From NCBI GenBank assembly GCA_046726315.1, contig JBKPAG010000024.1, forward strand, positions 62,001 through 126,000: a stretch of DNA of 64,000 bases. The letters run 5' to 3'. Numbering within the stretch: the first letter of the stretch is position 1; the number at the start of each line of letters is the position of its first letter. Source of the DNA: JACVRX01 sp046726315 (GTDB lineage: Bacteria; Actinomycetota; Actinomycetes; Jiangellales; Jiangellaceae). This document shows positions 7,224 to 16,439 of the stretch, one piece after another. Under the pieces are notes generated by a model. The model was not told where the DNA came from. It did not search any database and worked only from the letters and a program-made list of their open reading frames with translations. A program made the translations under genes and the position numbers.

Positions 7224-9485
7224 TCAGCCGTCGAAGAGAGCCGGAAGCGTGCCCACGTACGCCTCGCGCAACTCGCGCATCGGGATGCTGAACTGCTGCT
7301 GGACGTCGAGCACCGGCTCGCCGGCGCCGTCGTCGACGACCCCGATCCGGGCGTGCGGGAACCGGCGAGCAGTGCACATGTCGGTGAAGCGCACTTCCTC
7401 CGAGCGGGGCACGGCGACGATTGCGCGCGCCGAGGACTCGGCAAACAGAAACACGAACGGGTCGTGTTCGTCGGGTATCCACACCCGGGCGCCGAGCCCG
7501 TTGCGCAGGCACGCCTCCACGAGCGCCTGGGCCAGCCCGCCGTCGGAAAGGTCATGAGCGGCATCGACCAGTCCGTCTCGCGACGCATTCACCAGAATCT
7601 CGGCCAGCTGATGCTCAGCGTCGAGGTCGACGGCCGGTGGCAGGCCGCCAAGGTGCCCATGAACGACGTGCGCCCACTCCGAGCCGCCGAACTCGTCCCG
7701 GGTCGTGCCCAATAGGTAGATCATCTGTCCGGGTGTGCGGAAGCCGGACGGAGTGCGCCGCGCGACGTCGTCGAGCACACCGAGAACGCCGACGACAGGC
7801 GTGGGCAGGATCGCCGTCGAGCCGGTCTGGTTGTAGAACGAGACGTTGCCGCCGGTCACCGGCACGCCCAAGAGTGCGCAGGCGTCGGCGAGTCCGCGGA
7901 CCGCCTCGGCGAACTGCCACATCGCCGCTGGGTCCTCCGGGGAGCCGAAGTTCAGGCAGTTCGTGACCGCGAGCGGGCGGGCGCCGACGGCTGCGACGTT
8001 GCGGTACGCCTCGGCCAGGGCGAGCTGCGCCCCCGCGTACGGGTCGAGCTTCGTGTAGCGGCCGTTGGCGTCGGTCGCCAGCGCTACCCCAAGGCCGGTC
8101 TCCTCGTCGATGCGCACCACGCCGGCGTCCTCCGGGTGCGCGAGCACGGTATTGCCGCGGACGTAACGGTCGTACTGGTCGGTCACCCAGGCGCGCGAGC
8201 ACAGGTTAGGCGAGGCGATCATCTGCAGCAGCGTCGCGCGTAGCGCGGCGCCGGTTTCCGGACGAGTCAGCGCCGACGGCGCCTGGAGCGCATCCTGCCA
8301 CTGTGGCCGGGCGTACGGCCGTTCATATACCGGGCCTTCATGCGCGACGGTCCGCGGCGGCGCGTCGACGACGACCTCGCCGCGCCACTCGACCGTCAGC
8401 CGGCCGGTCTCGTTCACCTCGCCGACGACGCTCGCGTCGACCTCCCACTTAGCACAGATCTCGAGCACCCGGTCGATCGCGGCGGGCGTGACGACGGCCA
8501 TCATCCGCTCCTGCGACTCGCTCATCAGGATCTCCTCTGGAGCAAGCGTGGGGTCGCGCAACGGAACCCGGTCGAGGACGACGTGCATGCCGCCGTCGCC
8601 GGCAGAGGCGAGTTCGGACGTCGCACAGGACAGGCCGGCGCCGCCGAGATCCTGGATGCCCACGACCAACCCCTCCCCGAACAGCTCCAATGTGCACTCG
8701 ATGAGCAGCTTCTCCATGAACGGGTCGCCGACCTGCACGCTGGGCCGCTTGCTGCGGCCGGAGTTGCCGAACGTCTCCGACGCGAGCACCGAGACCCCGC
8801 CGATGCCGTCACCCCCCGTCTTCGCGCCAAGGAGCACGACCAGGTTGCCGGCGCCGGACGCGTGGGCGCGATGCAGCTCCTCGTGGCGCATGACCCCGAC
8901 GCACAACGCGTTGACCAGGGGGTTGCCGGCGTAGGACTTGTCGAAGACCACCTCGCCGCCGATGTTCGGCAGGCCCAGGCAGTTGCCGTAGCCGCCGATC
9001 CCGGCAACGACTCCAGGCAGCACGCGATGGGTGTCGTCGGCGTCGGCCGGGCCGAACCGCAGCGAGTCCATTACCACGACCGGCCGGGCACCCATGGCCA
9101 GGATGTCGCGGACGATCCCGCCCACACCGGTGGCCGCACCCTGGTAGGGCTCGACGAACGAGGGATGGTTGTGCGACTCGACCTTGAACGTGACCGCGTA
9201 ACCCTGTCCGACATCGACGACGCCCGCATTCTCGCCGATGCCCGCCAGGAGCTTGCCCACCGGCGTCTCCTGAGCCAGCTCGCCGAATCGCCGCAGGTGC
9301 ACCTTGCTGGACTTGTACGAGCAGTGCTCGGACCACATGACGCTGTACATGGCCAGCTCGCAGCTGGTGGGGCGGCGGCCGAGGATCCCCCTGATCCGTT
9401 CGTATTCATCGAAGCGCAGCCCGAGCTCCGCCCACGGCTGGGCCTGCTCGGGGGTGTCCGCGGCCTGCCTGACGGTGTCGGTCAT
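7224..9485 (-). CDS. purL: Phosphoribosylformylglycinamidine synthase, large subunit
   Basis: 753 residues, the small (non-fused) PurL. It makes FGAM from FGAR using ATP and ammonia delivered by PurQ, in complex with PurS (fourth step of purine synthesis). Visible marks are SEHCSYKSSK near residue 52 (active-site region), VESHNHPSFVEPYQGAATGVGG, GDGIGGVSVLASE, the second-half repeat LAVTNCLNFGSPEDPA, and the C-terminal SDGGLAQALVEACL. It has the two ATP-grasp-like AIR-synthetase halves. The ATG overlaps the purQ stop by 4 nt, so translation is coupled in purS-purQ-purL. The C terminus (PALFDG) is followed by 128 bp before the glycosidase gene. Identification is firm. Confidence 0.97.
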   Translation of the reverse strand: MTDTVRQAADTPEQAQPWAELGLRFDEYERIRGILGRRPTSCELAMYSVMWSEHCSYKSSKVHLRRFGELAQETPVGKLLAGIGENAGVVDVGQGYAVTFKVESHNHPSFVEPYQGAATGVGGIVRDILAMGARPVVVMDSLRFGPADADDTHRVLPGVVAGIGGYGNCLGLPNIGGEVVFDKSYAGNPLVNALCVGVMRHEELHRAHASGAGNLVVLLGAKTGGDGIGGVSVLASETFGNSGRSKRPSVQVGDPFMEKLLIECTLELFGEGLVVGIQDLGGAGLSCATSELASAGDGGMHVVLDRVPLRDPTLAPEEILMSESQERMMAVVTPAAIDRVLEICAKWEVDASVVGEVNETGRLTVEWRGEVVVDAPPRTVAHEGPVYERPYARPQWQDALQAPSALTRPETGAALRATLLQMIASPNLCSRAWVTDQYDRYVRGNTVLAHPEDAGVVRIDEETGLGVALATDANGRYTKLDPYAGAQLALAEAYRNVAAVGARPLAVTNCLNFGSPEDPAAMWQFAEAVRGLADACALLGVPVTGGNVSFYNQTGSTAILPTPVVGVLGVLDDVARRTPSGFRTPGQMIYLLGTTRDEFGGSEWAHVVHGHLGGLPPAVDLDAEHQLAEILVNASRDGLVDAAHDLSDGGLAQALVEACLRNGLGARVWIPDEHDPFVFLFAESSARAIVAVPRSEEVRFTDMCTARRFPHARIGVVDDGAGEPVLDVQQQFSIPMRELREAYVGTLPALFDG

Positions 9486-10153
9486 GCCGAAACGAGGCCG
9501 GCGATGACGGAGGTGAAGAAGCCGAGCCCGTCCACGGAGGGTCCGGTGAGCAAGTCAACAGCGTGCTCCGGATGCGGCATCAGGCCGACAACATTGCGTT
9601 TCGCATTGGCGACGCCCGCGATGTCGCGGTAGGAACCGTTCGGGTTGTCGCCCAGGTAGCGGACGACGATCCGGCCGGACTCCTCCAGCTCGTCCAGCGT
9701 GCGATCGTCGGCGACGTAACCGCCCTCGCCGTTCTTGACCGGGATCGTTACCTCCTGGCCAGGCTCGTACGCTGACGTCCAGGCCGTCGTCGCGTTCTCG
9801 ACCCGTAGCCGCTGGTCCCGGCAGATGAACTTGCGGTGGTCGTTGCGGATCAGGGCGCCTGGCAGCAGGTGCGACTCGCACAGCACCTGGAACCCGTTGC
9901 AGATGCCGAGGACCGGCAGCCCGGCGCCCGCGGCGTCGACCACCGGTCGCATGACCGGCGCGAACCGAGCGATCGCTCCGCACCGCAGATAGTCGCCATA
10001 GGAGAAACCGCCCGGCAGCACCACAGCGTCCACCCGACGCAGATCGGCGTCGGCGTGCCACAGCGGAACCGGCTCGCCGCCGGCCACCCGGACCGCTCGC
10101 GCTGCGTCGCCGTCGTCGAGCGAGCCGGGGAAGCTGACGACGCCGATCCTCAC
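9482..10153 (-). CDS. purQ: FGAM synthase glutaminase subunit
   Basis: 223 residues, class I glutamine amidotransferase that supplies ammonia to PurL. It starts RIGVVSFPGSLDDGDAARAV, then VLPGGFSYGDYLRCGAIARFAP (oxyanion strand) and GLPVLGICNGFQVLCE with the nucleophilic Cys of GICNGFQ. The remaining triad residues lie in the MPHPEHAVD stretch (His and Glu). The GTG start at 10153 overlaps the purS stop by 4 nt, and the purL start overlaps the purQ stop in the same way, so the three subunits are made from one message in a fixed ratio. The length is normal for actinobacterial PurQ. Confidence 0.97.
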   Translation of the reverse strand: MRIGVVSFPGSLDDGDAARAVRVAGGEPVPLWHADADLRRVDAVVLPGGFSYGDYLRCGAIARFAPVMRPVVDAAGAGLPVLGICNGFQVLCESHLLPGALIRNDHRKFICRDQRLRVENATTAWTSAYEPGQEVTIPVKNGEGGYVADDRTLDELEESGRIVVRYLGDNPNGSYRDIAGVANAKRNVVGLMPHPEHAVDLLTGPSVDGLGFFTSVIAGLVSA

Positions 10154-10395
10154 TGCTCGACCCGCACCGCGAAGTCCTCGATCACCGGGTTGGCGAACAG
10201 CGTGCCGGCGGCCCGTTCGATCTCAGCGACGACTTCTGGCGTGGGCTCTGCGTCGAGCTCGATCTCGAACCTTTTGCCCTGCCGGACCGACGCAATGCCG
10301 GCGAAGCCCAGCCGGCTCAGCGCACCGAGGACGGCATTGCCCTGCGGATCGAGGATCTCCGGCTTGGGCATGACGTAGACGACAACGCGGGTCAC
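10150..10395 (-). CDS. purS: FGAM synthase subunit PurS
   Basis: About 81 residues (TRVVVYVMPKPEILDPQGNA...), a small dimeric protein that docks PurQ onto PurL and helps channel ammonia. ILDPQGNAVLGALSRLGF and VRQGKRFEIELD are typical of the family. Two in-frame GTG codons are available, at 10401 and 10395. The AGGAG ends one base before the first and seven bases before the second, so the second gives normal spacing and an N terminus like mycobacterial PurS; I chose it. The first lipoprotein of the pur operon ends 126 bp upstream. The leader with the AGGAG is duplicated 135 bp away (see the repeat entry). Its stop overlaps the purQ start. Confidence 0.94.
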   Translation of the reverse strand: MTRVVVYVMPKPEILDPQGNAVLGALSRLGFAGIASVRQGKRFEIELDAEPTPEVVAEIERAAGTLFANPVIEDFAVRVEQ

Positions 10396-10550
10396 GGACA
10401 CGCTCCTCGCGTGACGATGGGCACGGCGGCGCCGCGGTTCGGTGGCGCCGGGCCCAATGTATCGAGCCGAATCGAGCAGCGAGCCGTGACCACGCGTGCC
10501 GCGTCAAGGCGGAGTGGCAACGCGGGTCAGGGACACGCTCCTCGCGTGAC
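10383..10550. repeat. Direct duplication of the purS translation-start region
   Basis: The stretch 10383-10415, which contains the purS GTG codons and their AGGAG, reappears at 10518-10550 with one mismatch over 33 positions (offset 135 bp). Read on the minus strand, the second copy keeps the AGGAG and the first GTG, while the second GTG has become CTG. It supplies the last codons and stop of the upstream lipoprotein gene. The 102 bp between the two copies show nothing recognisable. A small tandem duplication followed by divergence would explain it. Confidence 0.85.
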
Positions 10551-11156
10551 GACGGCTCGACCAGCGCCCGCGCGGTATGTGCGCGGGAGCAGGTGGCGCG
10601 CCGATTTATCAGTGCGCAGGTGACACCGTGAGCCATTCTCGTAGATCAACACGACGGGCTGGATCTGGCTCGGCACGACTTCGACCGTTATCGGCAACGG
10701 CGGCCTCGACAAGTCCTCGGAAACAGGCACGCCGCGCACAACCACGACACCGGGGCTAACCGGCAGCCGGACGGTTCCATCGTCACCGGTCAGCCCGGTC
10801 AACACGTCCCCAGCTGCGGTCGTAATGGCGATCCTCACGTTGGGCAGCGGCAGGAACCCGCAGTCCGCCTTCAGCGATGGAGCAATCAGCGGACAGTGAC
10901 GATGGGACTGGGTGGTGACGAACAGGGTGGCCATGTCATCCGCCGCTGGAGCCGCCGCCGGGTGGCCGGAAGCACGACCAGGGCTCGATGACCGTGTCGC
11001 TCCCGCCGCAGGTGTTGCCAGCCCGGTCCGCGTTGCCCCGGCACCGGGAACGTTCGGACCCGTCGCCTCGTTCCCCGCCGGCTCGCCCGCAGGGGTGCAC
11101 GCCGCCGAGACGACCGCCGCCGCCAGGAGAATCGCCAAACGGCGACATCTCCACAT
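10527..11156 (-). CDS. Putative lipoprotein inside the pur operon
   Basis: 209 residues with an N-terminal lipoprotein signal (MWRCRRLAILLAAAVVSAAC, lipobox VSAAC, Cys20). A Pro/Ala/Thr-rich linker follows, then a domain from about residue 75 that reads as a beta-sandwich: LPNVRIAITTAAGDVLTGLTG and DDGTVRLPVSPGVVVVRGVPV. This pattern resembles carboxypeptidase-regulatory-like or other Ig-like folds, in which an 'AxTDxxGxF' core is common. The protein would sit outside the membrane and has no obvious link to purine synthesis, although it lies between purC and purS on the same strand (44 bp after purC starts the gap, 126 bp before purS). The last seven codons (VTRGACP) and the stop come from the duplicated purS leader, so the natural C terminus may have been different. 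The function is unknown. Confidence 0.65.
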   Translation of the reverse strand: MWRCRRLAILLAAAVVSAACTPAGEPAGNEATGPNVPGAGATRTGLATPAAGATRSSSPGRASGHPAAAPAADDMATLFVTTQSHRHCPLIAPSLKADCGFLPLPNVRIAITTAAGDVLTGLTGDDGTVRLPVSPGVVVVRGVPVSEDLSRPPLPITVEVVPSQIQPVVLIYENGSRCHLRTDKSARHLLPRTYRAGAGRAVVTRGACP

Positions 11157-11200
11157 GTGATGTGACGTTACGGCGGCGGGAGTGGTTTCGCACTGAACGG

Positions 11201-12076
<876 letters not shown>

Positions 12077-12110
12077 CAGCGACAGGGTAAACCGTGGGTT
12101 GCCGGATGGA

Positions 12111-13553
12111 TCAAAGGATTGGCCCGGGGTCGTACGCCGCAGCGTCGGGATACGCGGCGGCGAGCTTCTCGATCCTGTCGGCGACATTGGCGATCTGGGT
12201 GGCCGCCGCGCCAGTGAACTCCAGCGGCCGGCGAATCGTCTGCTCGATGGTCGCGCGGTCGGCCTGTATTGCGGGATCCGCAGCCAGCCGGTCGAGCAGG
12301 TCGTTGTGTTCGGTGCCCTGCTCGCGCACCTGCGCCGCGACGTCGAGCGCGTGCCGCCTGATCGCTTGATGAGCCGTCTCGCGGCCGACGCCAGCTTTGA
12401 CCGCGGCCATCAACACCTTGGTCGTCGCGAGGAAGGGCAGGTAACGATCCAGCTCTCGAGCGATGACGGCGGGATAGGCCCGGAGCTCGTCGAGAACTGT
12501 GAGGAAGGTCTGGAACAGCCCGTCGACGGCGAAGAACGCGCCAGGTAGCGCGACCCGGCGGACCACCGAGCACGACACATCCCCCTCGTTCCACTGGGCA
12601 CCCGCCAGCTCCGCCGTCATCGAGGCGTAACCCCGCAAGACGACCGCGAGGCCGTTGACCCGCTCGCACGAGCGGGTATTCATCTTGTGCGGCATCGCCG
12701 ACGAACCCACCTGGCCTGGCTGGAAACCCTCCGTCACCAACTCGTGCCCTGCCATCAGCCGGATCGTCGTGGCCAGCGACGACGGCCCGGCGGCGACCTG
12801 AACCAGGGCGGACAGCACGTCGTAATCCAACGACCGCGGATAGACTTGGCCGACGCTCGTCAACACGTGATCGAAGCCCAGGTGCCGGGCCACGCGGCGT
12901 TCGAGTTCTGCCAACCGTTCGGCATCGCCGCCGAGCAGTTCGAGCATGTCCTGAGCGGTTCCGACCGGTCCCTTGATCCCCCGTAACGGGTAGCGCCTCA
13001 GCAGGTCAGCCACGCGGTCGAACGCGACGAGCAGTTCGTCGGCCGCCGTGGCGAACCGCTTGCCCAGAGTTGTCGCCTGTGCTGCGACGTTGTGGGTCCG
13101 ACCGGTGATCACCAGCTCCGCGTGTTCTGCGGCCAGCCGCGCCAGCCGAACCACGGCGGCCACGCAACGGTCTCGCACCAGCTCCAGCGACCTGCGTACC
13201 TGGAGTTGCTCGACGTTCTCGCTGAGGTCGCGGCTGGTCATGCCCTTGTGCACGTCCTGGTGGCCGGCAAGGGCGTTGAATTCGTCGATGCGCGCCTTGA
13301 CGTCGTGCCGCGTCACGCGTTCCCGCTCGGCGATGCTCACGAGATCGACGTCTTCGACCACCGACTCGTATGTGTCGATCGCCCCATCAGTAACAGGAAC
13401 GCCGAGGTCTCGCTGCGCCTTCAGCACGGCGAGCCAGAGCTCCCGCTCCAGGACGATCTTGTGCTGAGGAGACCAGATCAGCTTCATCTCCGGCGAGGCG
13501 TAACGAGACGCAAGGACGTCGGCAATCACGGGTTCGCCGGGCACGGCGGCCAT
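12111..13553 (-). CDS. purB: Adenylosuccinate lyase
   Basis: 480 residues of the fumarase/aspartase superfamily. It splits fumarate from SAICAR and from adenylosuccinate, acting twice in AMP synthesis. The signature GSSAMPHKMN (catalytic Ser loop) lies about 60% along the chain; HKGMTSRDLSENVEQ and TGRTHNVAAQATTLGKRF hold the other catalytic His regions. It is the promoter-proximal gene of purB-purC-lipoprotein-purS-purQ-purL on this strand. The start at 13553 is separated by 60 bp from the divergent F420-type oxidoreductase gene, so that short gap must hold both promoters. Confidence 0.97.
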   Translation of the reverse strand: MAAVPGEPVIADVLASRYASPEMKLIWSPQHKIVLERELWLAVLKAQRDLGVPVTDGAIDTYESVVEDVDLVSIAERERVTRHDVKARIDEFNALAGHQDVHKGMTSRDLSENVEQLQVRRSLELVRDRCVAAVVRLARLAAEHAELVITGRTHNVAAQATTLGKRFATAADELLVAFDRVADLLRRYPLRGIKGPVGTAQDMLELLGGDAERLAELERRVARHLGFDHVLTSVGQVYPRSLDYDVLSALVQVAAGPSSLATTIRLMAGHELVTEGFQPGQVGSSAMPHKMNTRSCERVNGLAVVLRGYASMTAELAGAQWNEGDVSCSVVRRVALPGAFFAVDGLFQTFLTVLDELRAYPAVIARELDRYLPFLATTKVLMAAVKAGVGRETAHQAIRRHALDVAAQVREQGTEHNDLLDRLAADPAIQADRATIEQTIRRPLEFTGAAATQIANVADRIEKLAAAYPDAAAYDPGPIL

Positions 13554-13613
13554 TGTCCCCTACAGCCGAACGCGATCCGGAATACGGGAGCTTGCCTCGC
13601 AAGTTGGCCGGAC

Positions 13614-14393
13614 ATGACGCGACCGGTGCGGATCGGTGTCCAACTCCAACCCCAGCACGCGGAGTACGCCGACATCCGCCGAGCTGTCGCCGCTGCCGAA
13701 GAAGCGGGGGCTGACATCGTCTTCAACTGGGACCACTTCTTCCCACTCTACGGAGTTCCCGACGGCAAGCATTTCGAATGCTGGACGATGCTCGGAGCCT
13801 GGGCGGAGGCGACGAGCCGGGTCGAAATCGGTGCCTTGGTGACGTGCAACGCGTACCGGAATCCCGAGCTTCTCGCCGACATGGCGCGAACCGTCGACCA
13901 CATCTGCGGCGGCCGGCTCATTTTCGGCCTCGGATCCGGCTGGTTCGAGCGTGACTTCGACGAGTACGGCTATGAGTTCGGCACTGCCGGAACCAGACTG
14001 GACGCGTTAGGAGAGGCGCTGCCACGCATCAAGAAGCGATGGAGTCGGCTGAACCCCAGCCCGACTCGTGACATCCCGGTGCTCATCGGCGGCGGAGGCG
14101 AGCGCAAGACGCTGCGCTTCACCGCCCAGCACGCAACGATCTGGCACAGCTTCGGCAACGCGTCGACGCTCGCGCACAAGTCCAAGGTGCTCGACGACTG
14201 GTGCGCGGAGGTCGGGCGGGATCCGGCCGAGATAGAGCGCTCGACAGGCGTCCGGCGCGATCCGGCATCGGTTGCCGACGAGCTGCTCGACATCGGAGTG
14301 ACGCTTTTCACGATTGGGTTGTCCGGTCCTGCGTATGACCTTGGATTGGTCCGCGACTGGATCGCGTGGCGTGATGATCAGGCGCGCGACTGA
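13614..14393 (+). CDS. Luciferase-like (LLM class) F420-type oxidoreductase
   Basis: 259 residues with a TIM-barrel luciferase-like monooxygenase fold. It starts TRPVRIGVQLQPQHAEY, then ADIVFNWDHFFPLYG, GALVTCNAYRNPELLADMARTVDHI and GGRLIFGLGSGWFERDFDEYG. The last two are typical of actinobacterial F420-dependent members; an FMN-dependent role cannot be excluded. The chain is shorter than most members (about 290-340), with a compact C-terminal half around IPVLIGGGGERKTLRFTAQHA. The ATG at 13614 is the homology start. It is divergent from purB, and its 3' end overlaps the convergent purD 3' end by 16 bp. The substrate is unknown. Confidence 0.82.
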   Translation: MTRPVRIGVQLQPQHAEYADIRRAVAAAEEAGADIVFNWDHFFPLYGVPDGKHFECWTMLGAWAEATSRVEIGALVTCNAYRNPELLADMARTVDHICGGRLIFGLGSGWFERDFDEYGYEFGTAGTRLDALGEALPRIKKRWSRLNPSPTRDIPVLIGGGGERKTLRFTAQHATIWHSFGNASTLAHKSKVLDDWCAEVGRDPAEIERSTGVRRDPASVADELLDIGVTLFTIGLSGPAYDLGLVRDWIAWRDDQARD

Positions 14394-15724
14394 AGGCGGA
14401 CCTCGCGCGGGAGCTGGGAGAACGCGGGGGGCGAAGCCCCTCGCGGGTGCAGCTGAGGTTCAGGAACGCGCACGGCGTTGAGGACGGCCGCCTCGGCGAT
14501 GTCGCGTCGGAAGTGACTGCCCTCCAAGCGGATCCGTTCGACGGCAGTATACGCTCTGCCGCGGGCTTGGGCGAGATCCGCACCCGCAGCCGTTACCGAG
14601 AGAACCCGGCCGCCGCTGCTGACCAGCTGGCCGACTGAGTTCCGTCGGGTACCGGCATGCAGCACGTCAACTCCGTCGACAGCCTCCGCGTCTGCGAGCC
14701 CCTCGACGACATCGCCAGTCCGTGGCGAGGCGGGATATCCCGCCGCAGCGACCACGACGGTCACGGCCGAGCCGTCCCGCCAGCGCAGTGGCGGCAGATC
14801 GCGCAGGGAACCCGCGGCAGCCGTGCGCAGTAGAACGCCGAGAGGCGAGCCCAGCCGGGCCAGTACAGCCTGGGTCTCCGGATCGCCGAACCGCGCGTTG
14901 AACTCCACGACGCGGACGCCGCGGGAGGTGAGGGCGAGCCCTGAGTACAGGACGCCGGTGTACGGCGTGCCGCGTCGATGCAGCTCCGCAATGGTCGGGC
15001 GGACGATTCTGTCCAGTACGTCGTCAACAAGGTCACCCGGCGCCCATGGCAACGGTGTGTAGGCCCCCATGCCACCCGTATTCGGTCCGGTGTCGCCATC
15101 GTTGACTCGTTTGAAGTCCTGTGCCGGTGACAGCGGGACGACCGCCGCGCCGTCGGTGACGCAGAACAGCGAGACCTCGGGACCGTCGAGGTACTCCTCG
15201 ATCACGACCCGTTCGCACGCCGCCGCGTGAGCGAGCGCGGCGGCACGGTCTTCGGTCACGACGACACCTTTGCCGGCTGCCAGGCCGTCGTTCTTGACGA
15301 CGTAGGGAGGACCGAACCGGTCCAGCGCATTCTCGGCCTGCGCTGGGGTGTCGCAGACTACGGCCATCGCCGTCGGAACCGCGGCGGCGGCCATGACCTC
15401 CTTGGCGTACGCCTTCGAGCCCTCGAGCCGGGCCGCGCGGGCCGAGGGACCGAAACAATCGATACCGGCCGCCCGCACGGCGTCGGCCGCCCCCGCGACC
15501 AATGGACCCTCCGGCCCGATCACGACCAGGTCAGCGCCGATGCGTTGCGCCAGGTCGGCTACAGCGCGCGGGCGCATCGGGTCGACCGGATGCGACTGTG
15601 CAACGTCGGCCGCTATCCCGGCATTGCCCGGACCGGAGTGGACCTCGGCGACCCCTGGATCACGGAGCAAGGCACGGACGAGCGCATGCTCGCGCCCGCC
15701 GGTCCCGACGACCAGTACCCTCAC
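14378..15724 (-). CDS. purD: Phosphoribosylamine-glycine ligase
   Basis: 448 residues. An ATP-grasp enzyme joining glycine to phosphoribosylamine (purine step 2). Marks: VLVVGTGGREHAL at the start, PSARAARLEGSKAYAKEVM, VVKNDGLAAGKGVVV, DGDTGPNTGGMGAYTPLPW, and VVEFNARFGDPETQAVL. Family homology ends near SHFRRDIAEAAV. About 33 further residues (from LNAVRVPEPQLHPRGASPPAF) are unusual and include a GC hairpin of the type repeated upstream of purA, as if an insertion removed the original stop and extended the frame. The ATG lies 23 bp downstream of a palindromic element also found upstream of pyrE. The 3' end overlaps the convergent oxidoreductase gene. Confidence 0.95.
   Translation of the reverse strand: MRVLVVGTGGREHALVRALLRDPGVAEVHSGPGNAGIAADVAQSHPVDPMRPRAVADLAQRIGADLVVIGPEGPLVAGAADAVRAAGIDCFGPSARAARLEGSKAYAKEVMAAAAVPTAMAVVCDTPAQAENALDRFGPPYVVKNDGLAAGKGVVVTEDRAAALAHAAACERVVIEEYLDGPEVSLFCVTDGAAVVPLSPAQDFKRVNDGDTGPNTGGMGAYTPLPWAPGDLVDDVLDRIVRPTIAELHRRGTPYTGVLYSGLALTSRGVRVVEFNARFGDPETQAVLARLGSPLGVLLRTAAAGSLRDLPPLRWRDGSAVTVVVAAAGYPASPRTGDVVEGLADAEAVDGVDVLHAGTRRNSVGQLVSSGGRVLSVTAAGADLAQARGRAYTAVERIRLEGSHFRRDIAEAAVLNAVRVPEPQLHPRGASPPAFSQLPREVRLQSRA
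14423..14452. repeat. Single hairpin unit in the purD 3' end
   Basis: CGCGGGGGGCGAAGCCCC is followed by TCGCGGGTGCAG and contains GGGGC-GAA-GCCCC. The arrangement (GC-rich stem, purine triplet loop, then CGCGGGTG) resembles the units repeated five times upstream of purA (GCGGGGGCGGAGCCCCCGC then AGGTG). It lies inside the unusual C-terminal extension of purD and could act as part of a terminator between the convergent genes. The relation to the purA array is inferred from this partial match. Confidence 0.5.
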
Positions 15725-15746
15725 GGCCGCGAGCCTAGGCCATGCC

Positions 15747-15819
15747 CGTCCTCGCTGAATAACTCCGCGAATACGACCGTGTTTCGACGCCCTAAACGCG
15801 GATTTGTTCAGCGAAGACG
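15747..15819. repeat. Palindromic element, copy 1 (upstream of purD)
   Basis: The element is 73 bp. The left arm CGTCCTCGCTGAATAACTCC (then GCG) and the right arm (CGCGGATTTGTTCAGCGAAGACG) are inverted repeats of about 21 bp with few mismatches, around a 27 bp centre. The same arms, with a different centre, occur at 31192-31262 upstream of pyrE. The purD ATG begins 23 bp to the left; the MMPL gene remnant ends 32 bp to the right. The long arms fit a small non-autonomous mobile repeat or an attenuator-like hairpin better than a simple operator. Confidence 0.85.
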
Positions 15820-15850
15820 CAGTTGAGGCGGCGGACCGGGATTCGCAGGC

Positions 15851-16252
15851 TCAGGTTTCGGCCAGGCCGATCCGCGCGTGGGCGCGACGCAGCACGGCCG
15901 GCGCGTACCATGACCACTCACCGAGCAGCCGCATCGAGGCGGGGACCAGGACGCCGCGCACCAGGTTCGCGTCGATGAGAATCGCCAGGCCCGCGCCGAG
16001 GCCGAACAACTGCAGGAAGCTGATCTCGCCGACCAGGAAGGCGAAGAACGAGACCGCGATCAAGGCGGCGGCCGTCGTCACGATCCGACCGGTGTGAGCC
16101 AGCCCGTGGATGGTCGCTTCGTCGATGCTCGCACCGGCGTCGTGGCGTTCCTTGATTCGGCTGATCACGAAGACTCGCCGCCGAACCTCCGCTCGAGATC
16201 GCGATCGCCCCGATGGCGAGTGGCAACAGCGCTGCCACAACACTGCCGAAAT
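15851..16252 (-). pseudogene. Remnant of an MMPL/RND transporter gene
   Basis: Fragments of an MMPL exporter with a shifted frame. In one frame a piece reads DFGSVVAALLPLAIGAIAI (a membrane helix). In the other, VFVISRIKERHDAG is followed by TIHGLAHTGRIVTTAAALIA and RLLGEWSWYAPAVL to the stop. The second part aligns with the end of the intact MMPL gene of this window (VFVVSRIREG... MRLLGERNWWLP, 49611-51923). Most of the transporter is missing and an internal deletion and frameshift are present. It is fused directly to the start of a VOC gene, giving a 187-codon hybrid frame. It is unlikely to make a working transporter. Confidence 0.8.
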
Positions 16253-16414
16253 CTCCAGCTCTGGTTGGCTCGGGTGTCCCACAGTCACCCACCGGAAGCC
16301 GTTACCCATCCGGACGTCGGTTCGCTCGACGAAACCGAGCTTGTCCACGTAGAACGCCTTGGCGGCGTCCTGATCCGAGACGTACAGCGTGCACAGCGAA
16401 ACGTTGGTGATCAC
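16253..16414 (-). pseudogene. Truncated VOC (glyoxalase/dioxygenase-like) gene
   Basis: From a GTG at 16414 the first 54 codons read ITNVSLCTLYVSDQDAAKAF, then YVDKLGFVERTDVRMGNGF and WVTVGHPSQPELEI. This is the first beta-alpha-beta-beta half of a VOC superfamily protein. Homology then stops and the frame continues into MMPL transporter remains. A VOC gene directly after an AraC regulator gene is a pairing I recall from actinobacteria, and an AraC remnant lies just upstream, so a regulator-VOC pair was probably present before a deletion joined it to the transporter remnant. Confidence 0.78.
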
Positions 16415-16439
16415 GTGACGAACCTAGGACGACCTGACA

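Noticed and set aside
8340..9632. 430-residue plus-strand frame opposite purL and purQ
   Set aside because: Antisense shadow of purL/purQ; no recognisable motif and no ribosome-binding site.
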